38,389 nucleotides of DNA from Chitinispirillaceae bacterium. GTDB taxonomy: Bacteria; Fibrobacterota; Chitinivibrionia; Chitinivibrionales; Chitinispirillaceae. This document shows, one piece after another, positions 7,524-16,170 of this stretch. The notes under the pieces are model-generated. The model did not search any database and was not told the DNA's origin. It saw only the letters and a list, made by a program, of their open reading frames with translations. Position numbers and translations under genes: made by a program. Every line of letters begins with the position of its first letter. Position 1 is the first letter of the stretch. The DNA lies in NCBI GenBank assembly GCA_016927235.1, contig JAFGNB010000104.1:1-38389 (forward strand), written 5' to 3'.

Positions 7524-10223
7524 ATGATGAAAACGTTCCGTGTACCGCCATGCGGGGTAGTGCTGTTTTTCTGTTTACTGTCCACATCGCCGCTCGCCTA
7601 TAACGGTTCTGAAGCATGGCTCCATTACACCGCCGTACCCGAGGGAATGAAGGCGGGGTATCAAGCCGTCTGTAAAAGCCTTGTGCTCTCCGATGCCGCT
7701 TCGGACACCTTGAAAAACGCACAGACCGAGCTGGATTTGGCAATGCCGAAATTGCTCGGCGGATCGAAACTGCCTGTTGCGGACGGGGCCGGGGCGATCG
7801 TTCTTGCGCCGGAGGGGTCGTCGCCCGTATCATCATCCGGTATCGATTACAGCAAGGTAACCGACGAGGGGTATATTATTAAGAGCAGCAACGGCAAGAC
7901 CTACATTACCGGTAAAAACCAGGTTGCCGTTCTGCGCGGAGTTTTCCACTTCCTTCGGCTTATGCAAACCGCCAAACCCATCGACAATCTCGATGTCGTC
8001 GAGAATCCCTATTTTCCCTACCGGGTGCTTGATCACTGGATTAATCACTATGGATCGAATGTTGAAACGGAACGGGTCTACGGCGGAGGTCGTGTATTTA
8101 AAATGGAAAATTTCGGAAACCTGCAGGGTGCGGAAAAGACACGGGTCATCAACTATTGTCGTTTGGCAGTTTCTTTAGGATTGAATGGAATATGTCCCGA
8201 TAATGTAAACACGTATCGTCAGAACAGCCTGGGGAACTACCGGTGCCTTGAGGAATCCAACCTTAAAAACCAGAAGGCATTTGCGGATCTTATAGGGACA
8301 TACGGACTCAACTACTATTTATCGGTATCCTATGCCAGCCCTCGGCTTGTCAGTCCGACCTACACCAGTGCAAACGCCTGGGATGACCCTAAAGCAAAAC
8401 AGTGGTGGTTCGATAAAGTTGCTGTTGTTATTTCCTACATTAAAAATTTCGGCGGGTTTTTAATGAAAGCCGATTCCGAAGGAGAAGAAGGTCCCCGTTC
8501 CACCTATAAGTTGAATCAGTCTCAGGGCGCCAATCCCATGGCGGAGGCCTTGAGAAAGCATGGCAAGGTAATGATATGGCGTACATTTATTTATGATACG
8601 TCGGATCCGGATTTCGCGATAAACCAATCCAAGGAGTTTGAGGCACAGACATGGGACGACGCCGTCATTTTGCGCAGCAAAGACGGGCCGCGTGATTTCC
8701 AGACGGTAGAACCGCCCAATCAGCTTCTTGCCATGGGAGGCGTTCGTCACGGCATGGAATTCCAGATCACCCAGGAATACACCGGACAGGATAAACATGT
8801 CTGCTGGCTGGTGCCGAAGTGGAAACAGATCCTCGATTGGGATATCAAAGGCGCAACCCTTCCTCCCTTTGGAGCCGAAGGAACGATCACCCGCCAGCTT
8901 CTCCGGGGTCCGGGTACGGCCACGTCGGGCGGGGGGGTATGGGGCATAAGCAATCTCAGCGATGCAGCCAACTGGACGGGGCATTTTATCGCTCAGGCGA
9001 ACTACTACGGATACGGCCGCCTGTCGTGGAATCCCCTGTTGAGCGCCGATCAAATCGCCGATGAGTGGATACGCTGCAGTTTTGACAAAGGGAATGATCC
9101 GGCGGTTCTATTTATTGTCAAGAATATGCTCATGAAATCATGGAAAACATATGAGGATTATACCATTTCCTACAGCGCCCTTATGCCGGCCCTGGGGAAC
9201 GACACCCATTATGAAATAGGTTTTGAAGCGATGAGGTCAAGCCGGTTTTATACCGTTTATTTCATGAATTTAACCGGTGACGGCATCGGCGTTGACCGTA
9301 CTCCGTCGGGCAATAACATGGTCCGTTATTTTCCAAAGGTCCTGGCCGATTCTTTCGCAACGGTCACCAGCTGCCCGGAAGACTACCTTCTGTTTTTCCA
9401 TCATTGCAAGTGGGAATACAAAATGAAATCGGGAATGACACTGATCCAGAGCCTTTATCATAACCACTTTCGCGGACTCAAGCAGGTGAGGAATTTCATC
9501 AACAACTGGAAGCTGCTTTCGGGTACGGTCGACGCGGAGATTCATTCCCATGTCACGAGCAAACTCAACACCCAGAACACCGACGCCAAACGGTGGGTAA
9601 ATACGTTTAAAAGCGATTTCGGTTCGAAATACTCCACGGCCGTCGGGTGCGATCTTTCGATAATGATTCCCGATGAGACCAAGGCGGTGACGTTGGCGGT
9701 AGGGGGAAGCGTTACTCTGTCGTCAAAGTATACCGATCAGAAAGGCGCCGCCGTCAGCGAGACGATACGATGGAGGGTGTGCCGCGAGCGGGAGGATCTT
9801 TCTCCGGAAGAGGGCGGCGTGCTGAGCGCCTCCGAAGGTGCGAGCGTAACGTTTTCCGCTGATTGTGACGGAGTGTACAGGGTCACCGCATCAACGGCGA
9901 CTTTTCCGGACCTAACGGACCAGATTCAGATTTTCGTCGGAGACTGGGCAAATGGGTGCCCGAGCGGTATCGGCTCCAGCATGATGGGCAAACCCGGAAA
10001 ATTATCAATGAATATCATCAATGGACCGCGTGGAATCGTCATTTCCACACCATGTCCGGGAAAAATCGATATTGTCGGATTACAGGGGCGCATCGTACGC
10101 TCTATTTCAGCGAACAAACCGGGGACCTATTTCTGGAACACAGGGGAAACTGCCAAAGGGCTCTACCTTATTCGGCTGCGAAATGAAATGCAAAGCCTGC
10201 GGAGCAAGCTGATCGTAAAATGA
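7524..10223 (+). CDS. Secreted GH67 alpha-glucuronidase with C-terminal Ig-like and sorting-type domains
   Basis: GH67 enzymes remove terminal glucuronate or 4-O-methylglucuronate from xylo-oligosaccharides. This 899-residue protein has a signal peptide (about residues 1-26) and the GH67 landmarks. These include FLMKADSEGEEGP with putative acid E319, RSKDGPRDFQTVEPP with D391, MEFQITQEYTGQ with E418, and APMWK-like LVPKWKQILDWD. The spacing E-72-D-27-E fits the known family catalytic trio. The catalytic part ends near residue 700. An Ig-like region (about 718-805) and a type IX/FlgD-like C-terminal segment (GKIDIVGLQGRIVRSI to LRSKLIVK) follow; normal GH67 enzymes lack these. The start was chosen at the ATG after GGGGAGGA; ATG 7527 is equally possible. 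An upstream in-frame reading frame without signal peptide is unlikely. Confidence 0.93.
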   Translation: MMKTFRVPPCGVVLFFCLLSTSPLAYNGSEAWLHYTAVPEGMKAGYQAVCKSLVLSDAASDTLKNAQTELDLAMPKLLGGSKLPVADGAGAIVLAPEGSSPVSSSGIDYSKVTDEGYIIKSSNGKTYITGKNQVAVLRGVFHFLRLMQTAKPIDNLDVVENPYFPYRVLDHWINHYGSNVETERVYGGGRVFKMENFGNLQGAEKTRVINYCRLAVSLGLNGICPDNVNTYRQNSLGNYRCLEESNLKNQKAFADLIGTYGLNYYLSVSYASPRLVSPTYTSANAWDDPKAKQWWFDKVAVVISYIKNFGGFLMKADSEGEEGPRSTYKLNQSQGANPMAEALRKHGKVMIWRTFIYDTSDPDFAINQSKEFEAQTWDDAVILRSKDGPRDFQTVEPPNQLLAMGGVRHGMEFQITQEYTGQDKHVCWLVPKWKQILDWDIKGATLPPFGAEGTITRQLLRGPGTATSGGGVWGISNLSDAANWTGHFIAQANYYGYGRLSWNPLLSADQIADEWIRCSFDKGNDPAVLFIVKNMLMKSWKTYEDYTISYSALMPALGNDTHYEIGFEAMRSSRFYTVYFMNLTGDGIGVDRTPSGNNMVRYFPKVLADSFATVTSCPEDYLLFFHHCKWEYKMKSGMTLIQSLYHNHFRGLKQVRNFINNWKLLSGTVDAEIHSHVTSKLNTQNTDAKRWVNTFKSDFGSKYSTAVGCDLSIMIPDETKAVTLAVGGSVTLSSKYTDQKGAAVSETIRWRVCREREDLSPEEGGVLSASEGASVTFSADCDGVYRVTASTATFPDLTDQIQIFVGDWANGCPSGIGSSMMGKPGKLSMNIINGPRGIVISTPCPGKIDIVGLQGRIVRSISANKPGTYFWNTGETAKGLYLIRLRNEMQSLRSKLIVK

Positions 10224-10360
10224 ACTCCAAAGAATATCCGGACCTGATAAAGGCCTTGATTTTATCGGAGGAATAGAGTTATTTCATATCGACATGAGAC
10301 GGCTGCGGGGGGAGAAAAGCGCTGTCTCGTATGTTTCCAGAAACGGAAAAAGGTTTGACT

Positions 10361-10966
10361 ATGAGAGCCTTCAGCGGTGCGGCTATGTGTGTTGTATTGT
10401 TGTCCTGTTTTTCACATGCAAAGAGTACCTTTTCTTCATTTTCATGGGCTCTGGCACTTCCCGTCGGCAACACGTCGGCAATGACCCTGCCTTATACCAA
10501 CTGGAAGAGACTCGATGTCGGCTGGGACGCCGGCATGACTTTTTTCGGTAAACCCTTTTTAAAATTAGACAATGCGTCGTCCGACCTGGCATTGGGCGGA
10601 AAAATCAGCTACAGCCGGTGGAAGCGTGATTCGACGTTGACTCCAGTCACTTTTCTCGGAATGCAGGGCATTTTACGATATTTTATCCCTTCTCAATATC
10701 TCCCTCCGATGATCGAGCCGTTCGATCTTTTCGCTCAGGCGGGCGGGGGGCTATTCATCGGAGAATACGGTTTTACCTCTCCCGACACGACTGACTGGTC
10801 TCAACCGCCAGCGGAGGTTAAAGTAACCGAAGGTAAAAAGTACTTCGGGATGAATGTGGGAGTCGGGATCAACTGGAATGTAATTGAGATCATGCCCGTA
10901 GTGACGATGGTTTTTACAAATAAACCGTCCATGTGGTTGTCGATCAGCGCAGGAATGACCTTTTAG
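10361..10966 (+). CDS. Predicted outer-membrane beta-barrel protein (small)
   Basis: The 201-residue protein starts with a signal peptide (MRAFSGAAMCVVLLSCFSHA), and AAAAAGG lies 8 bases before the ATG. The remainder is rich in alternating aromatic/hydrophobic beta strands and glycine turns (FDLFAQAGGGLFIGEYGF, YFGMNVGVGINWN, MWLSISAGMTF). It ends with Phe, the classical outer-membrane insertion signal. I do not recognise a named family. It lies between the GH67 enzyme and another outer-membrane protein and is on the same strand, so it may be co-expressed and assist passage or binding of xylan oligosaccharides or uronates. This role is inference from position. Confidence 0.75.
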   Translation: MRAFSGAAMCVVLLSCFSHAKSTFSSFSWALALPVGNTSAMTLPYTNWKRLDVGWDAGMTFFGKPFLKLDNASSDLALGGKISYSRWKRDSTLTPVTFLGMQGILRYFIPSQYLPPMIEPFDLFAQAGGGLFIGEYGFTSPDTTDWSQPPAEVKVTEGKKYFGMNVGVGINWNVIEIMPVVTMVFTNKPSMWLSISAGMTF

Positions 10967-10981
10967 GGCAACGGGGGAACG

Positions 10982-12466
10982 ATGCTACGCAATCTGTTGT
11001 TATTTACAGTGATGATCGTAACGGCGGCCGCCGTATCTCCGACCGCGCAGAACACCGATTCTGACGATATTTTTTTTGATGATTTCCCGGCGGTCGTACC
11101 TGAAAAAGAGTCGCCGCCGGCGGAGTCGCCCAAAAGCGACGACGCATTTTTCGAAGAAGTGTTTCCTACGGATACGGCGAAAAGGACAACGGATGACGGT
11201 CGATCAACATCCGGGAAAGGCCTGTTCGAAAAGGAGGGGGCGGAGGAGAAAACCATACCGAGAGAGCCGGAAAAACTGCACTACAGCGCGACCATCGATA
11301 TGCAGGTCGACAAGGAGATGTATGATGAATTCGTCGACGGTGGGAGCAACCGGTTCAGACTCCCGAATCTCCAGGGAACCTACCGTAAGATTGTCGACGA
11401 CTTTTGGATGAGAGTCGCCCTGCGGGGGTCATTGGAGCTGACCCACTTCGAGACTGCTCTCGCCCTTCGATTTTATCCTTACTGGATGATGCGACGTATG
11501 GACAGAGACAACGATCGGGGAGATATGGAGCCCTATCTTGATCTGACCGAACTTAACCAGGCCTATCTTAAGGTTTTTGCCGACTACTCAATGGACGACT
11601 CACTGAATCGGTTCCATATTTATTTGAAAATCGGCCGTGACGGTCTGCTGAACAGTTGCAGCCAGCTCTTCGGTAATTACCTCGACCTGCCGACAGCGGG
11701 GTACGGCGATTCGCGGTACATCAATGTCGTCGGTCCCTTTAAAAACCGGAAGGTATTCGCCAATCAGTTGGAACTGGGTTTTACTTTTAAAATAGGGGAC
11801 CTAGTATCGGGAAGAACATCAGCCATGATCGGCGGTAACGTCAATAATGAAAAATGGTACACGGCACCTAACCCCGCTCTGTTTCAGTTAATGGATTCGA
11901 GACTCTCCGCCGGTTTTTCGAGGGTATACCAGGATATATTCCTATGGAATGACCGGATACATCTGGGCGGGGGATTTCGCATTTATACGACGAAAGTAGA
12001 TAAGACCGAGCCGGTGATTACGGTGACGATGGTGGAGGGGGTCGAACTGCGGGACACGTCCGTCACCACCTTTGTTGCCGACAGCAGATACGTCAACGGC
12101 GACTGGACTTTTGATATTGTCCCCTTTACCCACGTTTCCGATTTTAAATTCTATTCGGAGTTCGCTTATCAGCGCTTGGGCGTCGGGTCGAGCACCGGCA
12201 TCGTGCGGCCGTTCAATATGGGGATCACCATCCCCACCGGCAATGTTGTGGATATCCTGGCTATTGAGTTTGAGAATGCGGCAAAAACGTTTTTCAGCAC
12301 CGAGAGCATGCGTGATAAAATCGGCAACCGAAAGAGCCATTCCGGCGCGTGGGGGATCGTGGTCGAAAAAAATTTTATGGACCACGTCATCGTTGCCTGG
12401 GGCCTTTATACCGCAAATCCTTCCGGCGACCTGAAAACCACGCTGCGCCTTTCGTCAGGCTTTTAA
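10982..12466 (+). CDS. Predicted outer-membrane porin-like protein with acidic N-terminal linker
   Basis: The 494-residue protein has a signal peptide (MLRNLLLFTVMIVTAAAVSPTAQ). An acidic, proline-rich linker with two copies of an FF-acidic-F motif (DDIFFDDFPAVV and DDAFFEEVFPTD, about residues 28-62) comes next. A long region with beta-barrel character follows (ALRFYPYWMMRR, FHIYLKIGRDGLL, LGGGFRIYTTKV), ending in LSSGF with terminal Phe. GGGGGAA precedes the ATG. It begins 15 bp after the previous outer-membrane gene, indicating one transcript. The repeated FF-acidic motif could be a contact site for a periplasmic partner. Porin for acidic xylo-oligosaccharides or uronates is a contextual guess; the family is unknown to me. 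Confidence 0.75.
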   Translation: MLRNLLLFTVMIVTAAAVSPTAQNTDSDDIFFDDFPAVVPEKESPPAESPKSDDAFFEEVFPTDTAKRTTDDGRSTSGKGLFEKEGAEEKTIPREPEKLHYSATIDMQVDKEMYDEFVDGGSNRFRLPNLQGTYRKIVDDFWMRVALRGSLELTHFETALALRFYPYWMMRRMDRDNDRGDMEPYLDLTELNQAYLKVFADYSMDDSLNRFHIYLKIGRDGLLNSCSQLFGNYLDLPTAGYGDSRYINVVGPFKNRKVFANQLELGFTFKIGDLVSGRTSAMIGGNVNNEKWYTAPNPALFQLMDSRLSAGFSRVYQDIFLWNDRIHLGGGFRIYTTKVDKTEPVITVTMVEGVELRDTSVTTFVADSRYVNGDWTFDIVPFTHVSDFKFYSEFAYQRLGVGSSTGIVRPFNMGITIPTGNVVDILAIEFENAAKTFFSTESMRDKIGNRKSHSGAWGIVVEKNFMDHVIVAWGLYTANPSGDLKTTLRLSSGF

Positions 12467-12604
12467 CCCGATCAACGCGCCGGAGCTGCAGAACGGCATC
12501 CATGGCGGCGGAGAGAATTCAACCGCCGTACGTCGGGGGAGCAGGGAGAGGGCGTGCATCGGCAGTCTGCTATCGACACCTTTTAGTTGAAAGGATTTCG
12601 TAAA

Positions 12605-14059
12605 ATGGAAAAAAAAGGTGACATTGCGGTCATCGGACTTGCCGTTATGGGGCAAAACCTCATTTTAAATATGAACGATCACGGCTATACGGTAGTCGCG
12701 CACAACCGGACGGTTTCGAAGGTCGATGAATTTCTCGACAACGCTGCGAAGGGCACGAAGGTCATCGGCGCTCATTCGATCGAAGAGACGGTGGGGCTTC
12801 TTAAAATGCCGCGCAAGATTATGCTCATGGTCAAGGCGGGCGAGGCGGTGGATCAGGGAATCGAGAAACTGCTTCCGCACCTCTCGCCGGGAGACTGCAT
12901 CATCGACGGTGGCAATTCTCACTTTACCGATACGATACGGCGGACGACATGTCTCGAAGAGAAAGGTTTTCTTTATATCGGTACCGGCGTTTCGGGAGGC
13001 GAGGAGGGGGCGCGCAGGGGGCCTTCCATGATGCCGGGCGGCAGCCCGAGGGCATGGCCTCTTGTAAAAGACATCTTCAGGGCGATCGCCGCCAGAACGC
13101 CCGACGGCGTTCCCTGCTGCGACTGGGTGGGCGACAACGGCGCAGGCCACTATGTCAAAATGGCCCACAACGCCATCGAATACGGCGACATGCAGATCAT
13201 CTGCGAGGCCTACCACCTCATGAAACAGGGCCTCGGCCTCACTTCCCGCAGAATGCACGCCGTTTTTTCACGATGGAACAAAACCGAACTTGACAGTTAC
13301 CTTATTGAGATCACCGCGGACATCCTCGCCTACAGGGACGACGACGGAAAGGCCCTCGTCGAAAAAATACTGGACAAGGCGGGGCAGAAGGGGACCGGAA
13401 AATGGTTCAGCGTCAACTCGCTCGATTTGGGCATTCCGGTCACGCTCATCGCCGAAGCGGTCTATGCGCGCTGCCTGTCGGCGCTGAAGGACGAGCGGGT
13501 CGCCGCGGCGAAGGTGCTTGCGGGGCCTCATGCAAAGATTACCGGCGACGCCGCGGCATTCGTCGAAGACATCCGTCGCGCGCTGCTCGCTTCAAAGATC
13601 GTCTCCTATGCCCAGGGGTTCATGTGCATGCGCGAGGCGGCGAGGGAGTACCACTGGACCCTCGACTACGGCAACATCGCCATGCTGTGGCGAAGCGGCT
13701 GCATTATCCGGAGCGTTTTTCTCGAAAGAATCAAGGCGGCGTACGACCGCAATCCGGGTCTTTCCAGCCTGCTGCTCGATGATTATTTCAGGGCGCTGAT
13801 CGATAAATGTCAGAAATCATGGAGGAGAGTCGTCATGACGGCGGTGAGAATGGGCGTCCCGCTCCCGGCGTTTTCGTCGGCGCTTGCGTTTTACGACGGA
13901 TACCGCTCTGAGAAACTGCCCGCGAACCTGCTGCAGGCGCAGCGCGATTACTTCGGCGCTCATACCTACCGACGTCTCGACGCTCCGGCGGATAAAATAT
14001 TTCATACCAACTGGACAGGGCGGGGCGGCGAGGTGGCGTCGGGGACCTATACGGTGTAG
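12605..14059 (+). CDS. gnd: 6-phosphogluconate dehydrogenase, decarboxylating
   Basis: Gnd oxidises 6-phosphogluconate to ribulose 5-phosphate, CO2 and NADPH. The 484 residues agree with the family length. Visible are the Rossmann motif GLAVMGQNLILNM, the VSGGEEGARRGPSMMPGG substrate loop, the KMAHNAIEYGDMQII helix with the catalytic Lys, and the C-terminal RDYFGAHTYRRLD and FHTNWTG segments. An AAAGGA ribosome binding site lies 9 bases before the ATG; an in-frame TTG at 12587 would precede that site and is not preferred. The gene sits in the hexuronate region between outer-membrane genes and the mannonate SDR, an unusual location, since Gnd acts on phosphorylated gluconate and not on Ashwell-pathway intermediates. 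See the LarA entry for a possible reason. Confidence 0.96.
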   Translation: MEKKGDIAVIGLAVMGQNLILNMNDHGYTVVAHNRTVSKVDEFLDNAAKGTKVIGAHSIEETVGLLKMPRKIMLMVKAGEAVDQGIEKLLPHLSPGDCIIDGGNSHFTDTIRRTTCLEEKGFLYIGTGVSGGEEGARRGPSMMPGGSPRAWPLVKDIFRAIAARTPDGVPCCDWVGDNGAGHYVKMAHNAIEYGDMQIICEAYHLMKQGLGLTSRRMHAVFSRWNKTELDSYLIEITADILAYRDDDGKALVEKILDKAGQKGTGKWFSVNSLDLGIPVTLIAEAVYARCLSALKDERVAAAKVLAGPHAKITGDAAAFVEDIRRALLASKIVSYAQGFMCMREAAREYHWTLDYGNIAMLWRSGCIIRSVFLERIKAAYDRNPGLSSLLLDDYFRALIDKCQKSWRRVVMTAVRMGVPLPAFSSALAFYDGYRSEKLPANLLQAQRDYFGAHTYRRLDAPADKIFHTNWTGRGGEVASGTYTV

Positions 14060-14091
14060 GCGGCGCGCCGCGATCGCCCCGCGCTCACCGT

Positions 14092-14120
14092 TGTCACTTC
14101 CGCGCAGGCGGGAATTGATC
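14092..14120 (+). repeat. REP-like short inverted-repeat element
   Basis: The spacer between gnd and the SDR gene carries a short dyad, TTCCGC-GCAG-GCGGGAA (with one bulged base). It resembles the widely dispersed bacterial repeat of the GTCATTCCCGCG...GCGGGAATC type. It is the only copy I see in this window, so I cannot show that it repeats in the genome. It may fold as a hairpin in the gnd-SDR mRNA. Confidence 0.3.
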
Positions 14121-14134
14121 GGGGAAGGGGAATT

Positions 14135-14986
14135 ATGGATCATACATTTCCGGACGATTTAAAGGGAAAATGCTGCGTTATAACCGGCGGCGCCGGGGTC
14201 ATCGGCTGTGCACTTGTCGAGGCGCTTGCACGTGCGGGCGTCAAAACGGGGATCATCGATCTCAACGGTGAACTTGCAATATGCAAGGCCAAGGAGATTG
14301 CCGATTCGACAGGCGGAAAAGTGATCGGCATTGCGGCGAACGTTCTTGAAAAAGCATCTCTCTTTGAAGCGAAAAAAACAATCAATGATGCGTTGGGGCC
14401 TGTTGACCTGCTTATTAATGCCGCGGGCGGCAACTCTCCGAAAGCCACCACGGGTGCGGAATTCATCGACGGTGCCGATATCGACCACCTCGAACGGACC
14501 TTTTTCGGTCTCGATCTTGAAGGGTTCCGGACCGTCTTCGATCTTAATTTCATGGGAACGCTGCTGACGACCATGGTATTCGCCAGGGACATGGTTGAAC
14601 GTAACGGCGGGGCGATACTCAATATCTCCTCCATGAATTCTTTCCGGCCTCTAACCCGCATTCCCGCCTACTCTGCGGCAAAAGCGTCGATCAATAATTT
14701 TACCGCCTGGCTCGCCGTACATCTTGCCCGCCGGAGTGTACGAGTCAATGCCATTGCACCCGGATTCTTCCTGACCGAGCAGAACCGGTTTCTCCTGTAC
14801 GAAAAGGAATCGGGCAGCCTGAGCCCACGGGGCAGAAAAATCATCAATGCCACACCCATGCAACGGTTCGGAACACCGGACGAGTTGCAGGATGCGACGC
14901 TTTTCCTCCTTTCCAACCGGTCGAAATTCATTACCGGAACAGTATTGCCGATTGATGGAGGTTTCAGCGCCTATTCTGGTGTGTAA
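14135..14986 (+). CDS. uxuB: SDR-family D-mannonate oxidoreductase (fructuronate reductase)
   Basis: The 283-residue protein is a classical short-chain dehydrogenase. The cofactor loop TGGAGVIG lies at residues 17-24, NAAGG near 91-95, the catalytic Ser is in NISSMNSF, the YxxxK pair is YSAAK, and the C-terminal ITGTVLPIDGGFSAYSGV is typical. Among SDRs, the DLNG after the second beta strand, the long GADIDHLERTFFGLDLEGFRTVFDLNFMGTL insert and the NRFLLYEKESGSLSPRG loop match the D-mannonate oxidoreductase group (the Bacillus UxuB type, unrelated to the E. coli enzyme). It would reduce fructuronate made by UxaC to D-mannonate. GGGGAAGGGG precedes the ATG. The next gene in the cluster is the sugar kinase. 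Confidence 0.85.
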   Translation: MDHTFPDDLKGKCCVITGGAGVIGCALVEALARAGVKTGIIDLNGELAICKAKEIADSTGGKVIGIAANVLEKASLFEAKKTINDALGPVDLLINAAGGNSPKATTGAEFIDGADIDHLERTFFGLDLEGFRTVFDLNFMGTLLTTMVFARDMVERNGGAILNISSMNSFRPLTRIPAYSAAKASINNFTAWLAVHLARRSVRVNAIAPGFFLTEQNRFLLYEKESGSLSPRGRKIINATPMQRFGTPDELQDATLFLLSNRSKFITGTVLPIDGGFSAYSGV

Positions 14987-15059
14987 CGGTTTGAACGATC
15001 CTTCGGACCGACGCAGGTCCTACAACGTGTAAACCATAATCATCAAAGGAGTTTTTTCA

Positions 15060-16142
15060 ATGAAAAACGGTTTGAACATTGCACCGCAGGGGGCATTCGA
15101 CTTCATTTCACTCGGAGCGCTTGTCCACCGGCTCGACACGGGGATTACTCCTTTCCGTAAGGCCACCGAGTGCCTGATCCACATAAGCGGCGGAGAATTC
15201 AACTGCGCGGCAAATCTGGCGGACTGTTTCCGCTTGAAAACCGGCATCGCTACCGCGATGGTCGATTATCCGATCGGCGACCTGATAGCCGAGAGGATAC
15301 GTGAGATGGGCGTCACGCCATTTTACAAACAGTTCAGGCATAACGGCGTCAACGGTCCCAACATGGCAACGGTTTACAGCGACCGCGGCCAGGGGATCCG
15401 GCCGCCGATGGTCTTTTACAACCGCTCCAACGAGGCGGCGGCCCTGCTCAAGCCTGGAGACTTCGACTGGAAGGCCATCTTTTCCGGCGGGGTACGATGG
15501 TTCCATAGCGGAGGAATCTTCGCGTCGCTCTCCGAGACAACCAGCCGGGTGATCATCGAGGCCATGAAAGCCGCGAAAGAGGCCGGAGCGATCGTCTCCT
15601 TCGATCTTAACTACCGCAAAAAACTCTGGAACATCTGGGGGAGTCATGAGCGCACACTTGCAGTGTATGCTGAAATTGTCAAATACGTCGATGTTCTGGT
15701 CGGCAATGAGGAGGATCTGCAGAAAGGACTCGGCGTCAAGGGGCCGGAAGTCGATAAGAAATCGAAATTCGATCCGAGCGTCTTTTTCGGCATGATCGAT
15801 GAGGTAACGGCAGGATACCCGCAAGTGAAGATTGTCGCCACCACCTTGCGGGAAGTCCACACCACCAACCACCATACATGGGGAGCCGTTGCCTGGATCA
15901 ACGGACAGACCGTTATCTCCCCCACCTGCGAACTCGCCGTCTACGACCGGGTCGGCGGCGGCGACGGATTCGCTTCGGGCCTGTTTTTTGGCCTGCTCTC
16001 CGGCGAAGACCCGCAGACGGCGGTCAATCTTGGTTGGGCCCATGGAGCGCTTCTTACCACCTTTCCCGGCGATACCACCATGGCGACCATGGAACAGGTC
16101 CGCGCGTTTGCCGAGGGGGGATCAGCGCGCATTCAGCGCTGA
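15060..16142 (+). CDS. kdgK: PfkB-family sugar kinase, probable 2-keto-3-deoxygluconate kinase
   Basis: The 360-residue protein shows the PfkB/ribokinase fold: an N-terminal GGEFNCAANLA motif (about 40-50), the FDLNYRKKLW segment, NEEDLQKGLG, and the C-terminal anion-hole motif GGGDGFASG with catalytic base D302. KDG kinases phosphorylate 2-keto-3-deoxygluconate to KDPG, and the FYNRSNEAAALL motif is typical of that subgroup. AAAGGAG is placed 8 bases before the ATG. The context (uxaC, mannonate SDR) supports KDG. Mannonate dehydratase and KDPG aldolase are not in this window, however. With LarA and Gnd alongside, a gluconate-kinase role cannot be excluded from sequence alone. Confidence 0.82.
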   Translation: MKNGLNIAPQGAFDFISLGALVHRLDTGITPFRKATECLIHISGGEFNCAANLADCFRLKTGIATAMVDYPIGDLIAERIREMGVTPFYKQFRHNGVNGPNMATVYSDRGQGIRPPMVFYNRSNEAAALLKPGDFDWKAIFSGGVRWFHSGGIFASLSETTSRVIIEAMKAAKEAGAIVSFDLNYRKKLWNIWGSHERTLAVYAEIVKYVDVLVGNEEDLQKGLGVKGPEVDKKSKFDPSVFFGMIDEVTAGYPQVKIVATTLREVHTTNHHTWGAVAWINGQTVISPTCELAVYDRVGGGDGFASGLFFGLLSGEDPQTAVNLGWAHGALLTTFPGDTTMATMEQVRAFAEGGSARIQR

Positions 16143-16170
16143 CCGATACGGAAGACGGGAACCATCCGGC

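Noticed and set aside
15108-16043. 311-codon minus-strand frame opposite the KDG kinase
   Set aside because: The + strand gene has clear PfkB motifs; the minus-strand product has no recognisable domain or start signal.
15832-16170. Extended N-terminus of the LarA gene
   Set aside because: The longer frame overlaps the kinase gene and reads as Pro/Ser/Arg-rich noise; LarA homology begins at the ATG at 16171.
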